NCBI GenBank assembly: GCA_900316025.1
Contig: ONBJ01000011.1
Span: forward strand, 1-47,597
Length of the DNA: 47,597 nucleotides
Origin: an uncultured Eubacteriales bacterium
GTDB taxonomy: Bacteria > Bacillota > Clostridia > Oscillospirales > Acutalibacteraceae
Reading direction: 5' to 3'
The notes under the pieces were generated by a model. The model had not been told where the DNA came from. It ran no database searches and saw only the letters and a program-made list of their open reading frames with translations. The position numbers and the translations under genes were made by a program. The number at the start of each line of letters is the position of its first letter. Position 1 is the first letter of the stretch. Below, one piece after another: positions 8,024 to 15,026 of this stretch.

Positions 8024-8773
8024 TCATTCGGCTTCCTGTATAACGGGAAGTATGCTGCCAACATCAGTCAAAGGCTTATTGCTAAGCTCCAGTGAGTATA
8101 TATTGTAATTTCTCAGAAAGGATTTTATTCTGTCACAATCTCTGTGTAAGCTGAGCTTTCCTGTAAAGGCAAGAATATCTTTACTGATTTTTCCGCAGCA
8201 GCCTCCTATAAATCCGTAGCTGTATCCGTAAAGCCTTACATCTCCCTGTTCAACCATAAGTGCATCAACTCCGTTTTTTATGCAGGCATTGTATATTCCC
8301 GAATCCGCTGTTATGACTGCATTTGCATTTACTACCGCTGTTGAACATTTTGTATATCCTTGTTTTACATCTATAAGCCTGATTTTTTTGCTTATGCAAT
8401 AATTCTTTACCTCCGTACAGGTATATTTCTCTCTGCATATCAGAAAATTACCCATAACAACGTGATTAAGCAATGTATTGTAAGGGTATTCTGTTCCCGT
8501 CTTATCTTTGGTAAACTCCGTCCTGATTTCAAGACTACTTTTTTCTAATTTTACAGAACTGTCAGTACTTAAAAACACCTTTCCCCTTTCGTAATATGAA
8601 CACTGCATATCCGCATGGTATCTTTCATAATATGGCAGATAACTGCACGGAAAAACTTTTACTGCATTAATTCCCAGATTTTCCAGTTCCTTTATTATGT
8701 AGGTATACTCTCCTGATATTATAACGTCGGTTACTCTTTTTTCTGGCAGATTTGGTCTGCAAAATTCTCTCAA
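8024..8773 (-). CDS. DUF6873-like protein, possible GME-fold (amidinotransferase-like)
   Basis: A soluble protein with no signal peptide. The pattern (SGEYTYIIKELENLGI near the start, EYPYNTLLNHVVMGNFLI in the middle, GGCCGKISKDILAFTGKLSLH and the terminal PLTDVGSILPV) resembles the clostridial DUF6873 family, thought to have a guanidino-group-modifying (GME) fold. That assignment is from memory and should be checked. The ATG at 8809 touches the family 1 arm and lacks a ribosome site, so I prefer TTG at 8773 with AAGGGGAG 10 nt upstream (249 residues). It lies downstream of the ABC permease on the same strand, separated by family 1 copy 2. The substrate is unknown. Confidence 0.6.
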   Translation of the reverse strand: MREFCRPNLPEKRVTDVIISGEYTYIIKELENLGINAVKVFPCSYLPYYERYHADMQCSYYERGKVFLSTDSSVKLEKSSLEIRTEFTKDKTGTEYPYNTLLNHVVMGNFLICREKYTCTEVKNYCISKKIRLIDVKQGYTKCSTAVVNANAVITADSGIYNACIKNGVDALMVEQGDVRLYGYSYGFIGGCCGKISKDILAFTGKLSLHRDCDRIKSFLRNYNIYSLELSNKPLTDVGSILPVIQEAE

Positions 8774-8810
8774 ATTTATAATTTCTCCCCTTTCATTTTC
8801 CGTCAGCATA

Positions 8811-8905
8811 TGCGATTGCAGATGTCTGCGGACATTTGTCCGCAGACAATAAAAAGGCTTGCCTTTTTACCATCAAAAGCAAAGCTTTTGATGGCTGCAA
8901 TCGCA
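8811..8905. repeat. Family 1 four-way-junction element, copy 2
   Basis: Outer arm TGCGATTGCAG/CTGCAATCGCA. Hairpin 1 TGTCTGCGGAC/GTCCGCAGACA (loop ATTT), hairpin 2 AAAAAGGC/GCCTTTTT (loop TT), hairpin 3 CCATCAAAAGC/GCTTTTGATGG (loop AAA). TGAGCG at 8909. A further CCGTCA (8800-8805)/TGACGG (8915-8920) pair encloses the element. It lies between the permease stop and the DUF6873-like start. Confidence 0.93.
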
Positions 8906-8924
8906 GCCTGAGCGTTGACGGCAC

Positions 8925-10118
8925 TCAAAGCGAACGCAAAGCATTGGCAGGATTTAATTCAGATGCCTTTACAGCAGGATAAACTCCGAAAACCGCACCT
9001 GAAATCATAGAAATAACGCACGTTGTAAGTACGGTTTTTAAATCTGTACCTACAGAGCTGTTGTTCATCAAAGCACCTCCTGCAAGCACGACAAAGAAAG
9101 CCATAAACGCTCCAATTATACAGCCTGTAAGCGAAAGTATAAGTGCTTCTGAAAGAAACTCACGTACTATGACGGCTCTTCCTGCACCTATAGCTTTTTT
9201 GATACCTATTTCACGCTTTCTCTCTCCTACCGATACCAGCATAACAGTCATTATGCTAAGCCCTGCAACTATGAGCGATACAGCTCCGACAGCCGAAAGT
9301 ATTGACGTAACTATGTTCAATATATCGGTAAGTGATTCCTTTTGTTTTGCCAGATTTGTTATTTTATAGCTTCCCTCACTCTCTGAATTGAGTGCGGAAA
9401 GCTTTTTCTCTATGGTTCTTGACAAAGCAGAAAGTTCCGTGTTTCTGTCGGCTTTTGTTATTATCTGATTATAGTTTGCAAGTCCTGCAATATGCTGTAC
9501 TGTGGTATAAGGAACATATATAAAGTTCGGAACATAGCTTCCCATAGCAGACTGCAAAAGTCCGCTTCCTGTTTTTATTACTCCTGCTATCTTGAAATCC
9601 TGAGTATTGCCCTTGATTGTAAGCGTTATCATATGTCCTACTGCATTATCTTTTCCGAACATATTTCTGGCAAACGTCTGGTCTACAACACATACACAGG
9701 CATTGTTTACTATATCGGCTCTGCTTATATCTCTGCCGTAAACGGTTTTAAGCGATACTATATCCTTTGCGTTGCTGTCTATTCCCCATATAATGGAATT
9801 TTCGCTTTTTCCGAATGATGACAGTGCTTCTGAATTTTCCGCAAAAACGGGCATAGCACTGATTACTCCGTCTATGCTTTTTATAGTATTGAGTTCATCT
9901 CTGCCGAGCGGAATGCTGCTGTTTTTTGCGGCTACCGTAAGTCCTCCAAGACCAAGGCTTTCTATTTCCGTATTTACGGCTGTTGTTCCGAAAACTCCTA
10001 TACTGTTTATTATTATAACAGAACATACACCTATGGCAACACCCAATATTGTTATAAGGCTTCTTCCTTTTTTTCTCATAAGATTTTTAAGGGGATATAT
10101 AAGCATTTGTTCAAGCAT
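8925..10118 (-). CDS. MacB/FtsX-type ABC transporter permease
   Basis: The membrane subunit of a MacAB-like exporter: four transmembrane segments, one at the N-terminus (about 20-45) and three at the C-terminus (about 270-395), around a large extracellular MacB periplasmic-core domain. The signatures RSLITILGVAIGVCSVIIINSIG near the N-terminus and GERKREIGIKKAIGAGR before the third helix are typical. I chose the ATG at 10118 because GGAG is 6 nt before it; the upstream ATG at 10124 is only 2 nt from that site. It overlaps the hlyD-like gene by 8 nt, so translation is probably coupled. The matching ATPase gene is not next to it or anywhere else in the window. Confidence 0.9.
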   Translation of the reverse strand: MLEQMLIYPLKNLMRKKGRSLITILGVAIGVCSVIIINSIGVFGTTAVNTEIESLGLGGLTVAAKNSSIPLGRDELNTIKSIDGVISAMPVFAENSEALSSFGKSENSIIWGIDSNAKDIVSLKTVYGRDISRADIVNNACVCVVDQTFARNMFGKDNAVGHMITLTIKGNTQDFKIAGVIKTGSGLLQSAMGSYVPNFIYVPYTTVQHIAGLANYNQIITKADRNTELSALSRTIEKKLSALNSESEGSYKITNLAKQKESLTDILNIVTSILSAVGAVSLIVAGLSIMTVMLVSVGERKREIGIKKAIGAGRAVIVREFLSEALILSLTGCIIGAFMAFFVVLAGGALMNNSSVGTDLKTVLTTCVISMISGAVFGVYPAVKASELNPANALRSL

Positions 10119-11052
10119 TGTCATTCTCCAGAAGTTTATTTATTTTTACCGCACCTTTCTTGTTTTCCATTTTGTCGGGAAAATTTATTATGAGGTCGTT
10201 TTCCTTTATTCCCGAAAGTATTTCTATACCGTTTTCGTACTCGTTTCCTGTTTTTACAGATTTTCTGACAGCTTTTCCGTCATTGTAGGTATATACTGCT
10301 CCTTTGCTGCCACTTTCCATTTCGACCGCTTCATAGGGAATGATATAGTCATTATTCTTGACCTTTGTCGTTATGGTACATTTTGCGGTATAACCCTGTC
10401 TTATGCTGTCATCAGGGTTATTTATATCGACCGTTACATTTACCGCAGTTTCTTTTCCTGATGTTGTGATAACCTGCTTTGCTACGTTGTCGATTTCCGA
10501 TACAACTCCGTCATACTCCTTATCCCCCAGTGCCGAGCCTGTTATTCTGACTTTCTGACCGTTGGAAATAACCGAAATTTTACTCTCACTTACAGGTATG
10601 CTGACGCATAAATCCTTGCTGTTTACTATTGTTACCGCTGTCTGAGTATTTATGACATCATCGCCCTGCTTTATTCCGATATCGAGTATCTTGCCTGATA
10701 CGGGGGCTGTAATTTTCAGTTCGGATTTATTCACCACATCTGCAAGCATACCGTCAAGCTGACTGTATTCTTCGGGTATATCAGCATACATAGTAAACAG
10801 AACATCGTCTTTTTCTACAATATCCCCCTTAATAAATTTTATGTCCTTTATTCTGCCGACTGACGGCGGTGTTACTTCGCAGGTTTCCTTATACTGAATT
10901 TTTCCGTAGCATACGACCGTATCCTCTACTCTGCTTGCCGTTACCCTGTAGACATCTGCTGCATACACGCTGTTTTTCACCGCCGCTCCACATATTATAA
11001 GCGTAATCACCACCCCTGCGGTTATAACCAGCTCCAGAATGATTTTTTTCAT
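10111..11052 (-). CDS. HlyD/MacA-type membrane fusion (adaptor) protein
   Basis: An N-terminal anchor (about 5-28) is followed by a biotinyl-lipoyl-like domain split around a very short hairpin (TPPSVGRIKDIKFIKGDIVEKDDVLF, then the second half TAPVSGKILDIGIKQGDDV). Beta-barrel and membrane-proximal domains follow (VTVDINNPDDSIRQGYTAKCTI). This is the RND/MacA-type adaptor layout. The coiled-coil hairpin usually found between the lipoyl halves is almost missing, as in many Gram-positive adaptors. It is the first gene of a two-gene unit with the permease. It probably links extracellular substrate or envelope to the exporter; the substrate is unknown. Confidence 0.85.
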   Translation of the reverse strand: MKKIILELVITAGVVITLIICGAAVKNSVYAADVYRVTASRVEDTVVCYGKIQYKETCEVTPPSVGRIKDIKFIKGDIVEKDDVLFTMYADIPEEYSQLDGMLADVVNKSELKITAPVSGKILDIGIKQGDDVINTQTAVTIVNSKDLCVSIPVSESKISVISNGQKVRITGSALGDKEYDGVVSEIDNVAKQVITTSGKETAVNVTVDINNPDDSIRQGYTAKCTITTKVKNNDYIIPYEAVEMESGSKGAVYTYNDGKAVRKSVKTGNEYENGIEILSGIKENDLIINFPDKMENKKGAVKINKLLENDNA

Positions 11053-11130
11053 TAATTATCAGCTCCTCATTTCTTATTATTCAAAAATAAAGTAAGATTA
11101 TTTACATTAAAAATCTTTTTTTCCCTTTGG

Positions 11131-11260
11131 TTTAAGGGTTTCACCCTTAAAAATCCTGACCAAAGGCTCCGCCTTTGGAAACCGCAAGGGCTCTGCCCTT
11201 GACCCGCAAGCCTTTGAAAAGGCTTGACATAAGGGACAGAGGTTTCCGCCTCTGTCCCTT
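11131..11260. repeat. Family 2 multi-hairpin element, copy A (reverse orientation)
   Basis: Five hairpins in a row: TTTAAGGGT/ACCCTTAAA, CCAAAGGC/GCCTTTGG, CAAGGGC/GCCCTTG, CAAGCCTTT/AAAGGCTTG and AAGGGACAGAGG/CCTCTGTCCCTT. The last lies 14 nt after the Cys-rich gene stop and may end the feo transcript, although no U-tract follows. It carries one CAAGGGC hairpin more than copies B and C. Confidence 0.85.
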
Positions 11261-11274
11261 TTGATAAAAATTAT

Positions 11275-11475
11275 TTATTCAGAAATGTTCTGACTGTTTA
11301 CGTTTGCCGAGCAATCCGTGCAGCCGCAGCAGCCGTTACAGCCACCTCCGCAGGAAGAACAGTTTTTTCCGTTTTTCTTATCCTTCACGACTGAAAAAAA
11401 CGCAAGTAAGATAACAGCGAGAACTATAATTCCTACCGATATAGTGCCCATATTGGCAGACAACCATTCAAGCAT
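11275..11475 (-). CDS. FeoB-associated Cys-rich membrane protein
   Basis: A small protein (66 residues) with one N-terminal transmembrane helix (about 8-30) and a Cys/Gly-rich cytoplasmic tail with CSSCGGGCNGCCGCTDC. This fits the FeoB-associated Cys-rich family, which sits downstream of feoB in many Firmicutes and may handle iron delivered by FeoB. I chose ATG at 11475 with GGGAGG 8 nt upstream; a longer reading to 11526 overlaps feoB and lacks a better site. It is the last gene of the feo operon. Confidence 0.85.
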   Translation of the reverse strand: MLEWLSANMGTISVGIIVLAVILLAFFSVVKDKKNGKNCSSCGGGCNGCCGCTDCSANVNSQNISE

Positions 11476-11518
11476 AATAAAAACCTCCCTGAAGCTTAAA
11501 ATTTCTGTTTCAGACAAT

Positions 11519-14020
11519 TTAAACATTTACTTTTTGGGTAAGTCTGTTCGACTCCTTATAAGGTCTGAACAACATATATATTATACAGCCTACAGCAGCA
11601 ACGGCAATAACTGCACCAATAATATTCCACACTGTGAGAGTACCGCCTGCAAAGAGTGAGCCTATCTGATTTATAATAAATGCAATAACATAGGCAAAGC
11701 CACACTGATAACCTATAGCAAACCAAGTCCATTTAGCATTGTTCATTTCACGCTTGATAGCACCTATTGCCGCAAAGCAGGGAGCACAAAGAAGGTTGAA
11801 TACAAGGAATGAATATCCTGTAACACCTGTAAAGGCATTACTCAAAGCTTGCCATACCGTATTATCACCGCCACCGTAAAGAACTCCCATTGTACCGACA
11901 ATGTTTTCCTTAGCGACAAGACCTGTTATTGAAGCAACGGCAGCCTGCCAGTTGCCCCAGCCTAGCGGAACAAATATCCACGCAATAGCCGAACCTATAG
12001 CTGCAAGAATTGATTTGTCAAGCTCATCTTCCGCAAGCATTCTGAAAGCACCATCAGCAAATCCGAAATATGTTGTAAACCATACAACTACCGTTGACAG
12101 CAGAATGATTGTACCGGCTTTCTTTATAAATGACCAGCCTCTTTCCCACATTGAACGAAGTACATTTATTAATGTGGGCATATGGTATGCAGGAAGCTCC
12201 ATTACGAAAGGTGCAGGGTCACCTGCAAACATCTTTGTCTTTTTAAGCATAATTCCTGAAATTATTATAGCCGCCATTCCTATAAAGTATGCTGAAACGG
12301 CTACCCAAGGAGCTTTTCCGAATATAGCACCTGCTATCATAGCTATGAAAGGCATTTTCGCACCGCAGGGAATAAATGTTGTTGTCATAATTGTCATACG
12401 TCTGTCACGTTCGTTTTCTATGGTACGGCTTGCCATAATACCGGGTACTCCGCAGCCTGTTCCTACAAGCATAGGTATAAAGGATTTTCCTGAAAGTCCG
12501 AACTTTCTGAATACCCTGTCAAGTACAAACGCAATACGTGCCATATATCCGCATGCTTCAAGAAATGCAAGCAGTAAAAACAGCACCAGCATCTGAGGAA
12601 CAAATCCAAGCACCGCACCTACACCGGCTACTATACCGTCAAGTACAAGTCCCTTGAGCCAGTCGGCAACGCCTATGCTGTCAAGTCCGCTCTCAACCAA
12701 GGCAGGTATTCCCGGAATCCATATTCCTTCTGCGGCAGGGTCAGGCTCTTCAAAGCCGTTTTTCTCAAAATACTTCACTGCTTCTGTATAGGAAATTCCG
12801 ATAACCTCTTCTTCATCGGCATTTTCGGGAACTTTGTCAAAATAGACTGTCATATCAACAGTTTCAAGTGTTTCTTCATCTTCTACGGAAATAACTGCTG
12901 TCTTTTCGCCTTTTACCTCAGACATCTCTTTCAGTGCAGCTTCTTTGTCAAAGTCCTCAGCGTCCGTATCAAGTTCGTAAAAAGCACTTACCGCATTAGC
13001 TGCGTCCGCATACTCTCCTGCTTTTTCCTCGTATGAAGCCGCACCTATACCAAACAGGTGAAATCCGTCACCGAAAAGATTGTCATTTGTCCAGTCAGTG
13101 GCAGGAGTTCCCACTGCAACCATAGCTATGTAGTACACCAGAAACATTATACACGCAAATATCGGCAGACCTAAAAATCTGTTGGTCACTACCTTGTCTA
13201 TCTTATCAGATACCGAAAGTGCTTCGCTGTTCTTTTTCTTATAGCATTCATTTATGATTGAAGAAATATACTCATAACGTTCATTTACAATAATACTTTC
13301 TGAGTCATCATCAAGTTCTTCCTCTACAGCCTCAATATCCCTCTCTATATGACTGCGGACTTTTTCGGAAAGACTGAGTTTTTCCATTACCTTTTCGTCA
13401 CGCTCAAAAAGCTTTATCGAATACCAACGCTGTCTTTCTTCGGGCATATCGTGAACAACTGCTTCTTCTATATGTGCAAGAGCATGTTCAACCGTTCCGT
13501 TGAACGTATGCTTCGGAACAGTCTTACCTCCCTTTGCGGCTTTTATTGCCGCTTCTACAGCTTCGTCCGTACCCGTACCCTTAAGTGCGGAAATTTCTAC
13601 AATATTACAGCCGAGCTTATCTGAAAGCTTTTTTATATTTATCTTGTCACCGCTTTTTTTTACAATATCCATCATATTTATTGCAATTACAACAGGTATT
13701 CCCAATTCCGTAAGCTGTGTTGTAAGATAAAGATTTCTTTCAAGGTTTGTACCGTCAATTATATTCAGAATTGCATCGGGACGTTCATCAATAAGATAGT
13801 TTCTTGATACTACCTCCTCAAGCGTATACGGTGAAAGCGAGTATATACCGGGCAGGTCGGTAATGATTACACCGTCACTTTTTTTTAGCTTGCCCTCTTT
13901 TTTCTCAACCGTTACTCCCGGCCAGTTTCCGACAAACTGATTTGAGCCTGTAAGTGCATTGAACAGTGTCGTTTTACCGCAGTTGGGGTTACCCGCAAGA
14001 GCAATCCGCAGTTGTTTCAT
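11519..14020 (-). CDS. feoB: Ferrous iron transporter B
   Basis: A GTP-dependent Fe(II) uptake protein. The N-terminal G domain shows GNPNCGKT (10-17), the G2 region VGNWPGVTVEK, DLPG (55-58) and NMMD (115-118). A GDI helical spacer follows (about 170-280). The membrane part has Gate motifs with GTGCGVPGI and PCGAKMPF around the conserved cysteines. At 833 residues it is longer than typical, owing to an acidic soluble insertion (about 325-432) between the first transmembrane helix and LKGLVLDGIVAGVGAVLGFVPQ. The start is ATG with AAGGAAG upstream. It follows two feoA genes and precedes the Cys-rich gene. Confidence 0.97.
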   Translation of the reverse strand: MKQLRIALAGNPNCGKTTLFNALTGSNQFVGNWPGVTVEKKEGKLKKSDGVIITDLPGIYSLSPYTLEEVVSRNYLIDERPDAILNIIDGTNLERNLYLTTQLTELGIPVVIAINMMDIVKKSGDKINIKKLSDKLGCNIVEISALKGTGTDEAVEAAIKAAKGGKTVPKHTFNGTVEHALAHIEEAVVHDMPEERQRWYSIKLFERDEKVMEKLSLSEKVRSHIERDIEAVEEELDDDSESIIVNERYEYISSIINECYKKKNSEALSVSDKIDKVVTNRFLGLPIFACIMFLVYYIAMVAVGTPATDWTNDNLFGDGFHLFGIGAASYEEKAGEYADAANAVSAFYELDTDAEDFDKEAALKEMSEVKGEKTAVISVEDEETLETVDMTVYFDKVPENADEEEVIGISYTEAVKYFEKNGFEEPDPAAEGIWIPGIPALVESGLDSIGVADWLKGLVLDGIVAGVGAVLGFVPQMLVLFLLLAFLEACGYMARIAFVLDRVFRKFGLSGKSFIPMLVGTGCGVPGIMASRTIENERDRRMTIMTTTFIPCGAKMPFIAMIAGAIFGKAPWVAVSAYFIGMAAIIISGIMLKKTKMFAGDPAPFVMELPAYHMPTLINVLRSMWERGWSFIKKAGTIILLSTVVVWFTTYFGFADGAFRMLAEDELDKSILAAIGSAIAWIFVPLGWGNWQAAVASITGLVAKENIVGTMGVLYGGGDNTVWQALSNAFTGVTGYSFLVFNLLCAPCFAAIGAIKREMNNAKWTWFAIGYQCGFAYVIAFIINQIGSLFAGGTLTVWNIIGAVIAVAAVGCIIYMLFRPYKESNRLTQKVNV

Positions 14021-14139
14021 ACTTTTCTTCCTTTCATTTCATTATTGTTATATTAAACTAACCTTTATGGTAAATCATATTGAGAAAACCCGAGCGGCTT
14101 TCTCAATGATATGATTTCTGATTATTTTATTCAATCTCC

Positions 14140-14361
14140 TTATTCAACTTCTATAAGTTCGGCATCTGCTTTTCTTATGGAAAGCTCATAGCCTCTTACC
14201 TTCAGTTCCAAAGGGTCGCCCAAAGGTGCTACTTTTCTTACAAGAACTTCTGTTCCCTTCGTAAGTCCCATATCCATAATCCTGCGTTTTACTGCACCCT
14301 CTCCGTGCAGCTTTTTAACCTTCGCTGTCTGTCCTATTCCTACATCTTTCAATGTTTTCAT
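14140..14361 (-). CDS. feoA: FeoA, SH3-like iron transport accessory protein
   Basis: A 73-residue cytoplasmic protein of the FeoA family that folds as an SH3-like barrel and is thought to modulate FeoB GTPase or transport. Visible are LKDVGIGQTAKVKKLHGEG, MDMGLTKGTEVLV and DPLELKVRGYELSIRKADAELI, the usual FeoA core. It has a GGGGGA ribosome site and lies 15 nt after the other feoA gene. Confidence 0.93.
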   Translation of the reverse strand: MKTLKDVGIGQTAKVKKLHGEGAVKRRIMDMGLTKGTEVLVRKVAPLGDPLELKVRGYELSIRKADAELIEVE

Positions 14362-14376
14362 TTTTATTTCCCCCTG

Positions 14377-14589
14377 TTATACCATAATTTTTTTTGCCAT
14401 TTCTTCGCTTATTGCAACTCTGGTTTCCTTTACGTTTACTATGACGTTTCCTCCGAGCTTATTGACTATCCTTACATTTCCTCCTGCTACAAAGCCAAGA
14501 TTTTCAAGATGTCTTTTCACATCGGGACTTCCTCCTATTTTTTTTATTATATTTTCCTCTCCGATAACTGCCATTGATAACGGCATCAT
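14377..14589 (-). CDS. FeoA-like protein, first gene of the feo operon
   Basis: A second FeoA-domain protein (70 residues): SPDVKRHLENLGFVAGGNVRIVNKLGGNVIVNVKETRVAISEEMAKKI as two halves of the SH3-like barrel. The sequence is clearly diverged from the downstream FeoA, so the pair is an old duplication. GGGGGA lies just before ATG at 14589. It starts about 60 nt downstream of a promoter with a DtxR-like box. Confidence 0.9.
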   Translation of the reverse strand: MMPLSMAVIGEENIIKKIGGSPDVKRHLENLGFVAGGNVRIVNKLGGNVIVNVKETRVAISEEMAKKIMV

Positions 14590-14619
14590 AAGAAATCCCC
14601 CTTTGTCAAGCCTTCTTTT

Positions 14620-14638
14620 TTAGGTTAGGCTTTTCTAA
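14620..14638 (-). promoter_or_regulatory. DtxR/IdeR-like iron box of the feo operon
   Basis: The plus strand reads TTAGGTTAGGCTTTTCTAA, matching 16 of 19 positions of the DtxR/IdeR consensus TTAGGTTAGGCTAACCTAA. It starts 10 nt downstream of the -10 box, so it covers the start site. Iron-loaded repressor would block feo transcription (inference). Confidence 0.7.
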
Positions 14639-14647
14639 CTGTATATA

Positions 14648-14676
14648 ATGATAACTCTTATTTAAAAATTTGTCAA
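14648..14676 (-). promoter_or_regulatory. Promoter of the feo operon
   Basis: TTGACA (14676..14671), 17-nt spacer, TATCAT (14653..14648). Confidence 0.7.
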
Positions 14677-14792
14677 TAGCTTACAAAAAATAAATATTTT
14701 TTTATATCCTGAATATAATTTGAAATATCATACAGAAAATATACTGTATATTTTAACCAATACAATTTATTGCAGTTCTTCATTTTTTTGCA

Positions 14793-14821
14793 TTGAAAAT
14801 ATAAAAAAATAGTGCTAAAAT
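14793..14821 (+). promoter_or_regulatory. Promoter of the LRR/BIG2 gene
   Basis: TTGAAA, 17-nt spacer, TAAAAT. It places family 2 copy B inside a 5' UTR of about 200 nt. Confidence 0.5.
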
Positions 14822-14841
14822 AAAGTCAGGATATACAAATT

Positions 14842-14936
14842 ACCCAAATCTTAAAGTTTGGGTCAAGCCTTTTCAAAGGCTTGCGGTTTCTAAAGGCAGA
14901 GCCTTTGGTGGGATTTTCAAGGGCAAAGCCCTTGAA
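14842..14936. repeat. Family 2 multi-hairpin element, copy B
   Basis: ACCCAAA/TTTGGGT, CAAGCCTTT/AAAGGCTTG, CTAAAGGC/GCCTTTGG (one mismatch) and TTCAAGGGC/GCCCTTGAA in order. It sits in the predicted 5' UTR of the LRR/BIG2 gene. Confidence 0.88.
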
Positions 14937-15026
14937 CAAAAAATATTGTAGGATAACGCAAATGCTTCGGCGAATTTGCGTTGGCATATATATCAAACTT
15001 TTATTTATCACTAAGGAGGTTTCTCA

